From contig NC_080540.1 of assembly GCF_028640845.1 (NCBI RefSeq), forward strand, positions 226,222,794-226,286,793: a stretch of DNA of 64,000 nt, given 5' to 3'. Shown piece by piece: positions 21,469 through 32,499 of this stretch (its first letter is position 1; the number at the start of each line of letters is the position of its first letter). The DNA comes from Ahaetulla prasina (Eukaryota > Chordata > Lepidosauria > Squamata > Colubridae). The notes beneath the pieces are model-generated. The model did no database searches, was not told the DNA's origin, and saw nothing but the letters and a program-made list of their open reading frames with translations. A program made the position numbers and the translations under genes.

Positions 21469-22040
21469 TGTAGGAATTTAGCACCCACCCCCCTCCTAGA
21501 AGAATGAAATATTTTAGAAAATATTTAAAAAGGCAGAATATATTTCCCTGGATGAGAAATGGAGAAACATGTTTTAAAGACAAAGCAGCTTCCTGACTCC
21601 CCCCCACCTTTGTCAATGGGCCATTAAAAGCCTCAGCTAAGCTCACTCATTCTCCCCACCTTTGTCAATGGGCCATTAAGGCTTGAGCCAGTCCATTGTC
21701 TACATGACAAAGATAGGATTAGCCCCTACCCATCTAGCAACAGAATCTTACCACATGGCAAGGCTCAAGCAAGCTTGAGAGACAACCTACAATGTTAGCT
21801 AAGACCCCCACCCACTGGGAGTCTGACAACCAATCAGGATACTCTTCCTGTGCCCCAGAAAGTTCAAAGCTCAGAAAAAGCATAAAACCAGGGAGCACAC
21901 AGGATCTCAGCCCTTTTCTGTTCAGGATCTCAAGCCATGTGATCCTGACCACCATTAAACCATCTTTCCAAGCAGTCTCCATGTTTCCAGTGTCTTTGTC
22001 CCCACTTGGAACTGAACCCAGATGGATATTTCTTCCAACA
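21469..22040 (+). mobile_element. LTR of the same family, middle copy (chimeric)
   Basis: 572 bp. Its left flank is GCTG, as at the LTR at 22693, and its right flank is ATAT, as at the provirus 3' LTR. The flanks do not match each other, as expected for a recombinant between those two LTRs. Beyond the first ~120 bases its sequence follows the provirus LTR rather than the 22693 copy. Confidence 0.85.
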
Positions 22041-22237
22041 ATATAATATAATAATATAATATAATATAATATAATATAATATAATATAATATAATATAAT
22101 ATAATATAATATAATATAATATAATATAATATAATATAATATAATATAATATAATATAATATAATATAATATAATATAATATAATAATATAATTAATAAA
22201 ATAAAATAAAATAAAATAATAAAATTATAATTATAAT
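22041..22237 (+). repeat. (ATATA)n / (AATAAA)n microsatellite, copy 2
   Basis: Duplicate of 20824-21011, slightly longer through extra ATATA units. The length difference arose after duplication or is an assembly uncertainty. Confidence 0.9.
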
Positions 22238-22308
22238 ATTCTGCCTTTTTAATATTTCCCAGAATATTTCATTTTTTCTAGGAGAGGGGTAGGTGATAAC
22301 TTCCTACA
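22238..22308 (-). mobile_element. 5' end of the antisense LTR, copy 2
   Basis: Duplicate of 21012-21084 within the second tandem unit. Confidence 0.8.
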
Positions 22309-22692
22309 CTCAAAAAATGTATAGAGCAACTATTTCAATCTTGTGACTCTAGAGATCTCACAATACAAAAGCAGAATATCATAAAATGACACTGCCATGT
22401 ATTCATGCCTCTAAGTCTGTATGCCATTTGAATCCAGCTCTTTCAGACTCTACGAATGACCTCTTCAGCAGTGAAATTCACTTACCTTCGCTACCGGTTT
22501 GGGAGTGTGAGCATGCACACCTCTTCTGCGCATGCGCAGGGGGTCAAAAACGGGATGTAATGACATCCTGGAGGGTGGGCGGAGCCCCCACTGCTGGCAC
22601 TACTGGTCCACGCGAGCTGGATAGATCTGGCTGGATTTCACTGCTAGACCTCTCCCAGACAAGACAAATCTTGGGAAGGAGAGATGTTGCTG

Positions 22693-23187
22693 TGTAGGAA
22701 TTTAGCACCCACCCCCCTCCTAGAAGAATGAAATATTTTAGAAAATATTTAAAAAGGCAGAATATATTTCCCTGGATGAGAAATGGAGAAACATGTTTTA
22801 AAGACAAAGCAGCTCCTTGCAACTTCCTGCCACCCCCCACCTTTATCAATGGGCCATCTGCATCATAATAGAACCCATCTAGCAACTGAAACTCACCACA
22901 TGGCAAGGCTCAAGCAAGCTTGAGAGACAACCTACAACATTAGCTAAGACCCCTAGACCATCTGGGAGTTTGACAACCAATCAGGATACTCTTCCTGTGC
23001 CCCAGAAAGTTCAAAGCTCAGAAAAAGCATAAAACCAGGGAGCACACAGGATCTCAGCCCTTTTCTGTTCAGGATCTCAAGCCATGTGATCCTGGCCACC
23101 ATTAAACCATCTTTCCAAGCAGCCTCCATGTTTCCAGTGTCTTTGTCCCCACTTGGAACTGAACCCAGATGGATATTTCTTCCAACA
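22693..23187 (+). mobile_element. Solo LTR, diverged subfamily
   Basis: 495 bp, same ends as the other LTRs but with a distinct middle: GCTCCTTGCAACTTCCTGCC and a shorter segment around GGGCCATCTGCATCATAATA. GCTG lies on both sides (22689-22692 and 23188-23191), a 4-bp target duplication that fits retroviral integration of this group. It was therefore an independent insertion before the tandem duplication. Confidence 0.85.
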
Positions 23188-25499
23188 GCTGCAAAGAGTA
23201 AAGACTGCAACAGAGAAGGCATATGTGCCCACAACCTTCGCACATACACATTCAGAGATAATATCTATGATTATACCATGATTAGTCTTTACTAAGAAAA
23301 TGCACCCACACATGCCACCACATATGTAAAAAATGATCCAATGTCCTTATTTACCAAGTTTTTTTAGAAAAGAATTACTAATTTTAGCAACCATAGCCCC
23401 AGTTATATGCTAATAGTGCAACAACTTATACAATAAACATAAAGATATAATAGTGAGAAATTCAGTGCAAAAAATCCTATAAAATTTATTTTGAACATTA
23501 TCAGTAGAATTGGCATAAGATGTTTCACTGTTGAAGAATTACAGTGAGCCTTAAATTAGTTAGATGTTAAAACGTTGTTTAGCTATGTTAGAAAATTCTG
23601 AAATGTATTTATATACGGAGGAATTTGAATCTGTTGGGCCTGGATTGTTGTACAAAAGATATTTGCGCATTCTGGAAAGTCTCTTGGGCATTATATAACA
23701 AAAATAATATTCCAGCCTTTGATTCGATTCTTGATTAGCATAACAGGAAGTTATGATAGTGGGTAGGGTATCTATCTACAAAATCTACAATATGGCAACT
23801 GTGGCATTGTGAGTAAGTCTCGCTCTTTTAGTACACCTCTATGATACTTCACATTTGCATTTGTAAAACATACAGGGCTTTGGTTGCAATACAGGACCCA
23901 CTATCTTGCCAATCTGGAACTCTATGGCATAAAAGACAAAGAAAATATGGTTCTATGCATTCAAAGTTCACCTTCCTTCCTTCTTTCTTTCCTTCCTTCC
24001 TTCCTTCCTTCCTTCGTATTAACTTTTAGTTGTAGCTATCTATAACTGTTATAGAAGCAATTTGATATTAGAAACGTCATTCAAAGCATTGCAACGTAAA
24101 ACACATCTTCCACTTTATTTTAAAAAAATTTGAGGAAAGCTCAGAGTGTTAGTCTTAGGAAAACCTCCATCTGTCGGAGTGACAGATTTTTGAATATATA
24201 TTTAGTGCCAGGAACAGCAAGGCTTGACAGCTTACGGATCTGTTGTAATATCAAGGGAACCTGTCTCTAAACCATTTTAAGTTATTTAATAAAAGTTAAT
24301 TTGATTTCTTGTTTAAACCTTGACTAAAAGACTGCTGTTCTATATCTTCTCCATGCTTCACCTAATCACATTACCTCATACATAAAAAAAAAACAGAAAA
24401 AAAAGTTTGAAATCAGGAAAGGAATTATTGTTGACAGGAAAAACAACAGGTCGTTTTGAGATCTCTCTGGGTTAATGGGAAGATGCTTTAAAGTCAAAGA
24501 AATAAGATGTTAGGAGAAGGAAGTGTTCTTCTTTGGATATTTTAAACTTTTTTAATGTTTTAATGTTTTGTTTCTTCCTCCTTTTGTCATTGTAGCCCTA
24601 ATGAAAGAATAGCTTTAAAAAATTAAAGTCATGGGGGGGAATTCTAAGGTTGCTGATGATGGACCTATCTGGAATGCACTAGTTGCAGAAAGCTAAAATA
24701 ATATCAGTATCAACATAAATAGCTAAATTATTTCAAATTGCCTTTGTTTTTTTAGCACTAGATAAAACTTGGTCCTGAATGGTTTGGTAAAATAGCTTCA
24801 TTATAGCACCAAGAGCTCCAAGGGGACCCATACACAACCTAACTATTGTTATGGAATTTTGAGAGATGGCTAATCTATTACATTGCAGTTTAGGCAGTTT
24901 GGTTAAAATGATAGGCCCCTTCCCATAGGTTTTCACTTGCTAGCTTTGCAAGAGCCATCTGTCAGCAAACCTTTCATTGCAATGAATCATGTAGTTGCAG
25001 TTCTTCAATAAGGCAAAGGACCTGCCAGATTTACAAAGCAAAAAGCTTACCTGATGTTGCTGGAATACAGTAAACTGGTAATTATTATTCAAGGGAAATA
25101 AAAGTGAAGAATGGAACCTCTGGTAATGTATCCCATCTCTCTAAAGTACCTTGGAATTCTTCCAGCCAGAAAATGCTATGTAAATGATGGCAGAATTACT
25201 TGGGTACTTATCATTGACTGTAATTCTGCAGGCAGGAGCAATGAAGAGATTAGCGCTCTGCAAAATTATGTTCTTCAGCTATTAAAATATACTTCAGAAT
25301 TTTTTTTAAAAAAATCTCATTTTCGGAATCAAACATAAATCCTAGATTATATTCATACTACTTGAAGAAACAAACATAAAAGTATAGGAAAGAGCTAAAA
25401 GTGCCTTCTTATTAGGGATATTCCATAGATACTCATTGGATTACAACCAGTATTACGATCATGTTATAAATTTGAATCATTTATTTGCGGTATGTATTC
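23188..25499. other. Unique AT-rich stretch, no gene seen
   Basis: About 2.3 kb without recognised repeats except a (TTCC)n run at about 23972-24015. Short frames at 24733 and 25111 lack domains. Confidence 0.45.
23972..24015 (+). repeat. (TTCC)n microsatellite
   Basis: About ten TTCC units with a TTTC interruption near the left end. Confidence 0.9.
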
Positions 25500-25871
25500 T
25501 AATCCACTCTAAAGGTAAAGGTTCCCCTTGCACATCTGTGCTAGTCCTTCCTGACTCTAGGGGGCAATCCTCATCTCCCTTTCAAAGCCAAAGAGCCAGC
25601 GCTGTCCGAAGACGTCTCCGTGGTCATGTGGCGGCATGACCAAACGCCAAGGCGCACGGAACGCTGTTACCTTCCTACCAAAAGTGGTCCCTATTTTTCT
25701 ACTTGCATTTTTTACATGCTTTCGAACTGCTAGGTTGGCAGAAGCTGGGACAAGTAACAGGAGCTCACCCGATATGCGGCGCTAGGGATTCGAGCCACTG
25801 AACTGCCGACCTTTTGATCGACAAGCTCAGCATCTTAGCCACTGAGCCACCGCATCCCCTTAATCTACTCT
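25500..25871 (-). mobile_element. Sauria-type SINE with target-site duplication
   Basis: On the minus strand a tRNA-like head (GGTGGCTCAGTGGCTAAGAT) leads through a body to a 3' tail ending GGGGAACCTTTACCTTT. That tail is the BovB-derived type, so the BovB LINE enzyme is the likely mobiliser. TAATCCACTCT (25500-25510) and TAATCTACTCT (25861-25871) form an 11-bp duplication with one mismatch. Sauria SINEs are confined to squamate-lineage reptiles, which supports the host assignment. Confidence 0.88.
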
Positions 25872-25942
25872 ACACCTAGGCAAAAATGATGATATTACAA
25901 TAAGCAAAAATGAAGAAAAGACTTCTTTTCTAGCTCATGAAT

Positions 25943-26334
25943 CTTGTCCTCGACTTACAACAGTTTGTTTAGTAACCGTTCAAAGTTATAATGGCAGTGA
26001 AATAAGTGACTTATGACCATTTTTCACACATGATCTTTGCAGCATCCCCCCATGGTCACATGATTTACATTCAGTGGCTTGGGCAACTGACTCACATGTA
26101 TGATGGTTGCATTGTCCCAGAGTCATGTGATCTCCTTTTGCAACCTTCTTATAAGGAAAGTGGGTGGGGAAGCCAGATTCACTTAACAAGCGTTTGTCTA
26201 ATTTAAGAACTGTAGTAATTCACTTACAGATGAGGCAAGAAAAGTCGTAAAATGAAGCAAAGTCACTTAACAAATTTCTCACTTAACAACATAAGTTTTG
26301 GGCTTAATTGTGGTCATAAACTGAGGACTACCTG
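25943..26334 (-). mobile_element. Tigger-like MITE, copy A of the duplicated locus
   Basis: The right end ACTGAGGACTACCTG is followed by TA (26335-26336). The left end is GTCCTCGACTTACAAC. It carries the segment GCAGCATCCCCCCATGGTCA, which is the recombination point of the tandem duplication. Confidence 0.82.
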
Positions 26335-26714
26335 TAATCCTAATTTCATTTCTCTTCAGTTATTGATCCCTTATATTACTTTCCATGTATTTTGGCATAT
26401 TGATTAAAATATGCACCATAAATACCCTCTAAATAAAATCATAGGAAAACTCTTTTGCATGGTTTTGAAAGAGTTCCTATATTCACTTCTATTGGTTCTT
26501 ATATTAATCCAAGGAATGCTAAGTAACATCAGTATATGGGCAGATTTAATTTAGTTAAAATGTTAATTATAGATGAACTGGCAATTAATTATGTACTTCG
26601 TTCTTTTTCAAGAGCCCTACTGCCAAAGCAAAGATAGTAACTTGAGACTCCCCAGTTTCTTATATTGTCAATGAAGCCAATATACATTAATCTTACAGGA
26701 AAAGCTGCAGACAT

Positions 26715-26982
26715 TTTTTTTTATTTTTTTTTTTACATTTATATCCCACCCTTCTCCAAGACTCAGGGCGGCTTACAGTGTATAAGGCAATAGTCTCATT
26801 CTATTTGTATATTTACAAAGTCAACTTATTGCCCCCCCAACAATCTGGGTCCTCATTTTACCTACCTTATAAAGGATGGAAGGCTGAGTCAACCTTGGGC
26901 CTGGTGGGACTTGAACCTGCAGTAATTGCAGGCTGCTGTGTTCTAATAACAGGCTCCTTACAGCCTGAGCTATTACGGCCCA
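26715..26982 (-). mobile_element. tRNA-derived SINE, L2-like tail (unit 1)
   Basis: Antisense copy of the SINE at 2245: poly-T, ATATCCCACCCTTCTCC, body, then the reversed B-box and A-box ending TGAGCTATTACGGCC. The frame at 26778 is repeat readthrough. Confidence 0.85.
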
Positions 26983-27172
26983 TTGTGTATGTATACCTCA
27001 CCAAGACTTTTGACTTAGGTTCTTGTGTTAATATCCTAATAAAAGATAAAATACGGACTGGATAATATTACTGTTGAATAGACTCATAGTTGAATAGACT
27101 CATAGTCAACTTGGAGGAATTATTAATAACTATATTCTGTGCTTCTATGTTATTTAACATCTGTATCAATTA

Positions 27173-27568
27173 GAGGTAGTCCTTGATTTACAACAGTTCA
27201 CTTAATGACCATTTGAAGTTACAACGGCACTGAAAAAAGTGTCTTATGACCGTTTTCACACTTACAACCGTTGCAGCATCCCCCCATGGTCACATGATTT
27301 ACATTCAGTGGCTTGGGCAACTGACTCACATGTATGATGGTTGCATTGTCCCAGAGTCATGTGATCTCCTTTTGCAACCTTCTTATAAGGAAAGTGGGTG
27401 GGGAAGCCAGATTCACTTAACAAGCGTTTGTCTAATTTAAGAACTGTAGTAATTCACTTACAGATGAGGCAAGAAAAGTCGTAAAATGAAGCAAAGTCAC
27501 TTAACAAATTTCTCACTTAACAACATAAGTTTTGGGCTTAATTGTGGTCATAAACTGAGGACTACCTG
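27173..27568 (-). mobile_element. Tigger-like MITE, chimeric middle copy
   Basis: The left ~100 bases match the copy at 28408 (GAGGTAGTCCTTGATTTAC onward) and the remainder matches the copy at 25943 (CCCCCCATGGTCACATGATT onward). TA flanks both ends (27171-27172, 27569-27570). It is a recombinant formed by the tandem duplication. Confidence 0.88.
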
Positions 27569-27949
27569 TAATCCTAATTTCATTTCTCTTCAGTTATTGA
27601 TCCCTTATATTACTTTCCATGTATTTTGGCATATTGATTAAAATATGCACCATAAATACCCTCTAAATAAAATCATAGGAAAACTCTTTTGCATGGTTTT
27701 GAAAGAGTTCCTATATTCACTTCTATTGGTTCTTATATTAATCCAAGGAATGCTAAGTAACATCAGTATATGGGCAGATTTAATTTAGTTAAAATGTTAA
27801 TTATAGATGAACTGGCAATTAATTATGTACTTCGTTCTTTTTCAAGAGCCCTACTGCCAAAGCAAAGATAGTAACTTGAGACTCCCCAGTTTCTTATATT
27901 GTCAATGAAGCCAATATACATTAATCTTACAGGAAAAGCTGCAGACATT

Positions 27950-28216
27950 TTTTTTTATTTTTTTTTTTACATTTATATCCCACCCTTCTCCGAAGACTCA
28001 GGGCGGCTTACAGTGTATAAGGCAATAGTCTCATTCTATTTGTATATTTACAAAGTCAACTTATTGCCCCCCCAACAATCTGGGTCCTCATTTTACCTAC
28101 CTTATAAAGGATGGAAGGCTGAGTCAACCTTGGGCCTGGTGGGACTTGAACCTGCAGTAATTGCAGGCTGCTGTGTTCTAATAACAGGCTCCTTACAGCC
28201 TGAGCTATTACGGCCC
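27950..28216 (-). mobile_element. tRNA-derived SINE, L2-like tail (unit 2)
   Basis: Duplicate of the SINE at 26715 within the second tandem unit. Here the tail reads CTTCTCCGAAGACTC, the ancestral form shared with the copy at 2245. Confidence 0.85.
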
Positions 28217-28407
28217 ATTGTGTATGTATACCTCACCAAGACTTTTGACTTAGGTTCTTGTGTTAATATCCTAATAAAAGATAAAATACGGACTGGATAA
28301 TATTACTGTTGAATAGACTCATAGTTGAATAGACTCATAGTCAACTTGGAGGAATTATTAATAACTATATTCTGTGCTTCTATGTTATTTAACATCTGTA
28401 TCAATTA

Positions 28408-28786
28408 GAGGTAGTCCTTGATTTACAACAGTTCACTTAATGACCATTTGAAGTTACAACGGCACTGAAAAAAGTGTCTTATGACCGTTTTTCACACTTA
28501 CAACCGTTGCAGCATCCCCATGGTCATTTGGATGTTTAACAACTGACTCACATTTATGATTGTTCTGGGGTTTTGTGATCACCTTTTGCGACCTTTTGAC
28601 AAGCAAAGTCAACAGGGAATCAAGATTCACCTAACAACCATGTTACTAATTTAACAACTGCACTGATTCACTTAACAAATAAGGCAAGAAAAGTCATAAA
28701 ATGGGGCAAGACTCACTTAGCTTAAATTTCTCACTTAGCAATGGAAATTTTGGGCTCAATTGTGGTTGTAAGTGGAAGAATACCTG
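28408..28786 (-). mobile_element. Tigger-like MITE, copy B of the duplicated locus
   Basis: Flanked by TA (28406-28407, 28787-28788). It shares its left ~100 bases with the chimeric copy, then diverges (CCCCATGGTCATTTGGATG). Confidence 0.82.
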
Positions 28787-28799
28787 TATGTGGGTACGG

Positions 28800-29350
28800 G
28801 AGTTGAAGGGATACTTAACAAGTCTGATGGCATGAAATTGGGAGGTGTGCTAATATTTCAAAAGACAAGGAGAAGTTTTTTTTTTTTTAAATCTATACAG
28901 ACTTGAGAAGAAGGCTGGAATGGATGGAGGGGAATTTGGTAAGAAGAAATATAAAGTTCTTCAGCTGATTAGGAAAAAAAGAAAGACACAATTATAGGAT
29001 GAGTGACACCTGCCTTGGAAATAGTACACATACAAAGCATCTGGTTGTCCTTGTCAACCACAAACATGAGCCAACTGCTCATGTTTATGGTTGACAAATG
29101 CAGTTGGTTGGAAGATAATTGCTACCTTGGGGTACATTAACAGGAACTCTAAGTCCAGATTATGGGAAGTAATTGCTTCATTCTACTCTAACCTGGTCAG
29201 ACCCCACTTTGAATGCTATGCTTAATTCTGAGCATCAAAGTTCAAAAAGGACAGAGGCAAATTAGAGTGTGTTCAGAGGAAAATATCAAGGCAGTGAAGA
29301 GTCTGACTACCAAGGTCCTCTGAAGAATGGTGTGTTTGGCCTTCAGAAAA
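28800..29350 (+). mobile_element. CR1 LINE fragment, decayed
   Basis: Conceptual reading with stops shows KLGGV just after the RT region near 28840, an LVVLVNHKHE-like block near 29045, and ATLGYINRNSK with NLVRPHFE and KFKKDRGKLECVQR at about 29120-29280. These are the RT C-terminal landmarks of CR1. Multiple stops and indels mean an old, dead copy. It starts immediately after the third Tigger-like MITE. Confidence 0.7.
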
Positions 29351-30498
29351 TGGAAATTTGTTGTGTGTTTCTTTCCTTATTTCTTTTTCTGGAACAGGTT
29401 TTCCTCTAGGAAAGCTTAATAGACTGGGCAGTGGCTGCTCACTCATGTGAAGTGCGTCTAGGATCTGGATCTAGAAATGATTATTTGTTAATTTACCCTA
29501 TATTGTATTCAGTCCCTAAGCCAAGGATAGATGCTGCCAATAACTGACATTGTGTGAATTATATACAGTACAAAGATATAGAAGAATCTCCAAACTTTAT
29601 ATCCTGACCCCAAAGCACAGGAAATCCTCAATTATTTTTCAAACACATATTTATGAATTTCAAAAATTAGGATATTGTGAATGTTTTACCCACTCCTTCT
29701 GTTTAAATGCTGGAGGCAGGCGATGCCATAAACCAGAAACTTTTTTTCCCAACGGAGTATTTTCCAGATATGTTGGATTTCATCTGCTGTGTTTCCCAAT
29801 GCATTTATTAAAATGATTGTCACATATTGGAATGAAGAGTAGAGTATAGGAATTCAGCATAAAAATGAGAGAGATGGCTTTCCCTCAGCATTTTAATTCA
29901 CCTTGATTTTAAATTATTCTGATTGAAAGCTATAATATCCTCTCATTTTAAAGCCAATATATTCTGCTTCAAGATTTCCTAAAGCCAAGCAGACATTCTT
30001 TTAGCTTTGTTCAGTCTGCTAATTGCATCCCTTTAAAGAAAGTGGGGAGATGACCACCATCTGTCATTGTCTTCTAGGATCTATTGGACTACTGAAATGT
30101 GCCATGTACAATTCTGTCATTGTTTATTGGCCAGAAATCCCTTTTTGCTGACATTTATCTCAGTTGTCTTCCAACAATTTTCTGTGATCAGTAGTTACTG
30201 GATCTATTTCTGAGGAAGGTGAAGCAGAGGACACTTACAATGTTTATGATATTCCAAAGCAATAGACCTTTGCAGGGGTCTTCTGTTCACACACACAGCC
30301 TGATTCCATGAAAAAGATGGCCAGGTATGAAAACTTGAGCTGTCTTATAGTTGAGGTCTGTTAACAGCTGAACCATTGTCCTTTAGGGATGAAACAATAT
30401 TTTCATACTGATTTGCTTCAGCAAACAGACATCCAAATGAAACTTCTGATGTCATTTCAAATCTGGTTTTGTAGAATCTAGTTCAGCTCATGCGTCTA
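29351..30498. other. Unique stretch, no gene seen
   Basis: AT-rich. The 88-codon frame at 29550 has no domain. Confidence 0.45.
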
Positions 30499-30499
30499 T

Positions 30500-30634
30500 A
30501 GGGGCATCAAATTGGTGGCCCATGGTCCGGATGCATCACACGCAGGCCACGCCTACCCCAGCTCTGCGAAGGCAAAAAGTGTCACAATATGTCACGTGAC
30601 GTCAATGTGTGGAGGCGAGTTTGACACCCATGGT
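30500..30634 (+). mobile_element. hAT MITE, GTTTGACACC family
   Basis: Starts GGGGCATCAAATTGGTGGCC and ends GCGAGTTTGACACCCATG, with ATGCATCACACGCAGGCCAC inside. Same family as 13871 and 50264. No clean 8-bp duplication seen. Confidence 0.7.
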
Positions 30635-30841
30635 TTAATTAGTAGGCAAGATCTTGTGTTCAATTGCTTTCTAAACTCTTGTTTGTTAAATTTTAATTTA
30701 CCTGTGAGAAGATTATGTGTCAAGGATGCTGGATGCTGGTCTTACCTACTGGGTTACAGGAATTTATATTGGACAAAATATATATTATCCAGTAATCCAT
30801 ACTAATAATGTTTACCGTATTTTCATTTGTTTATTATTAGA

Positions 30842-31115
30842 AAGCAGGATGTGGAGTCAACAAGAAAAACACAGACTTCAGAGGATAATTAGAACTGCAG
30901 AAAAAATAATTGCTACCAACTTGCCTTCCATTGAGGACCTGTATACTGCACGAATCAAGAAGAGGGCCGTGAAAATATTTGCAGATCCCTCACATCCTGG
31001 ACATAAACTGTTTCAACTCCTACCCTCAAAACGACGCTATAGAGCACTGCACACCAGAACAACTAGACACAAGAACAGTTTTTTCCCGAAGGCCATCACT
31101 CTGCTAAACAAATAA
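30842..31115 (+). pseudogene. LINE ORF2 C-terminal remnant
   Basis: About 90 uninterrupted codons of a jockey-group non-LTR C-terminus, ending at the natural stop after KAITLLNK. The ATG at 30717 lies in flanking sequence. It lacks the catalytic domains. Confidence 0.72.
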
Positions 31116-31375
31116 TTCCCTCAACACTGTCAGACTATTTACTGAATCTGCACTACTATTAATCGTTTCATAGTTCCCATCACCAATCTCTTTCCACTTA
31201 TGACTGTATGACTATAACTTGTTGCTGGCAATCCTTATGATTTATATTGATATATTGATCATCAATTGTGTTGTAAATGTTGTACCTTGATGAACGTATC
31301 TTTTCTTTTATGTACACTGAGAGCATATGCACCAAGACAAATTCCTTGTGTGTCCAATCACACTTGGCCAATAAA

Positions 31376-31446
31376 AAATTCTATTCTATTCTATTCTATT
31401 CTATTCTATTCTATTCTATTCTATTCTATTCTATTCTATTCTATTC
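31376..31446 (+). repeat. (ATTCT)n microsatellite seeded by the LINE tail
   Basis: A pure pentanucleotide array continuous with the LINE 3' end. Confidence 0.93.
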
Positions 31447-31856
31447 TCTGAACTTGGTTGCTGTTTGCAGACATTTCATTATCTAAATATGTAACAGCAT
31501 CAGTGCTAGCAAGTGTGGGCTTTGCTCCTTTTTATATAAAGTAGTTTGACCTGTCAATATTAGTGAGGATGTGGTTTTTCTCCTTGATTATGGTATTTTT
31601 TTCTGCTTGATTATTGGTCTGGTGTTAATCCTTGCTTATCTGGATGTTGGCTGCTGTTGAAATTGTGATTGAATTTGTCCATGTGTTTCGAGATTAGGGC
31701 ATTTTTATCATATCTTTGGACTGCTAGTTGATGTTTATGGATACACTCTGCCTGTCTGTCCTACATAGTGGATGTTACAGTCTTTACACTGTATGATATA
31801 TATATAATGTTTTTATATTCTATGTTTTATATAAATATAAAATATATATGTATATA
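31447..31856. other. Possible diverged repeat, unassigned
   Basis: Includes GTTTGCAGACATTTCATTAT and a TATATA-rich run at about 31796-31857. Not identified with confidence; no gene. Confidence 0.35.
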
Positions 31857-32119
31857 TGTTCTGTTTATAGAATTGGCAGGCAAGGACAGAGGGAAGATGG
31901 ATTAACAGGGTAACAAGCATTTATTGCTAACAGTACAAGCTAACGGTGCACTCGCTCTGAGCAAGCGAGCCAGCTTCTGTTCATTTGATAGCTCTTATAT
32001 AGCTGAGCTGTCAAAAGGCAGACCAATTGGAACACCGTTATTTCCCACCATATGTTTGCCGGCAGTGCAGCTAATCAGGAGCGCTTCTGCCTCCACCTGT
32101 TGCTGGGGCAAATATAACA
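31857..32119 (-). mobile_element. 3' LTR of a Ty3/gypsy-type element
   Basis: About 263 bp, starting on the minus strand TGTTATATTTGCCCC at 32119 and ending near 31857-31862. On the minus strand it has a TATA-like TATATAAGAGC and AATAAA before its end. The purine tract CCAGGAGGGGAGGAG lies immediately before it (32120-32134 on the minus strand), as expected of a 3' LTR. No matching 5' LTR is visible to the right of 35870. Confidence 0.75.
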
Positions 32120-32499
32120 CTCCTCCCCTCCTGGATGGCGTGGGTATAGCCGGCTAGGTATGCTGGGTGTCTGTGGCTCCTCCCTGATCTATGTAGTTCA
32201 GTCGAAGCTGCCAGATTGGGAGGATCATTTGCCTGGGTTTCTGGAACTTCAGGAGGCAAGGCCACAGGCTCCGGTGGACAGACAGATGTTGAGGACAGTG
32301 GAGAAAGAACTGGTAGGTCCTCTGTTACATCGGCTTTGGTCTGGACTCTTGGGTACCAGTCATCTGGGGTATTGTCATATGTCTGCTTTTTATTTGGCTT
32401 TTGAGACTCAATGTAGGCCTCACTTAACTTTCAGTCTAGTATGGGGAACCAGTGGTTTCTAAGCTGGTCAATATGCCACTTCCAGGTGCAGCCATACCT

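Larger units (their letters stand above)
20252..22692 (+). repeat. Tandem duplication of a ~1.22-kb LTR + flank unit
   Basis: Two head-to-tail units, 20252-21468 and 21469-22692, each an LTR, the microsatellite, the 5' piece of the antisense LTR, the MITE-like element and the flank ending GTTGCTG. The units are nearly identical apart from microsatellite length and a few substitutions. A further LTR follows at 22693. Exchange between two same-orientation LTRs explains the arrangement. Confidence 0.88.
26039..28508 (+). repeat. Tandem duplication, ~1.23-kb unit, MITE to MITE
   Basis: Unit 1 is 26039-27272 and unit 2 is 27273-28508. They are almost base-for-base identical; the visible differences are an indel near 26758/27992 in the SINE tail (CTCCAAG versus CTCCGAAG) and minor changes. 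Both joints fall in TTGCAGCATCCCC inside Tigger-like MITEs. Each unit holds a MITE remainder, unique sequence, a minus-strand SINE and the next MITE's beginning. Confidence 0.92.
30838..31446 (+). mobile_element. L3/CR1-type LINE 3' end with (ATTCT)n
   Basis: 5'-truncated LINE. The open frame to 31115 encodes the ORF2 C-terminus (IIRTAEKIIATNLPSIEDLY, FADPSHPGHKLFQLLPSKRR, FFPKAITLLNK). A ~260-base 3' UTR follows, ending TTGGCCAATAAAAAATTC, which runs directly into about fourteen ATTCT units (31376-31446). There is no RT core. The same family lies antisense at 12842. Confidence 0.8.

Noticed and set aside
26778..28300. Repeated 95- and 133-codon frames ending KIRTG
   Set aside because: They are antisense SINE readthrough, present twice because of the tandem duplication.
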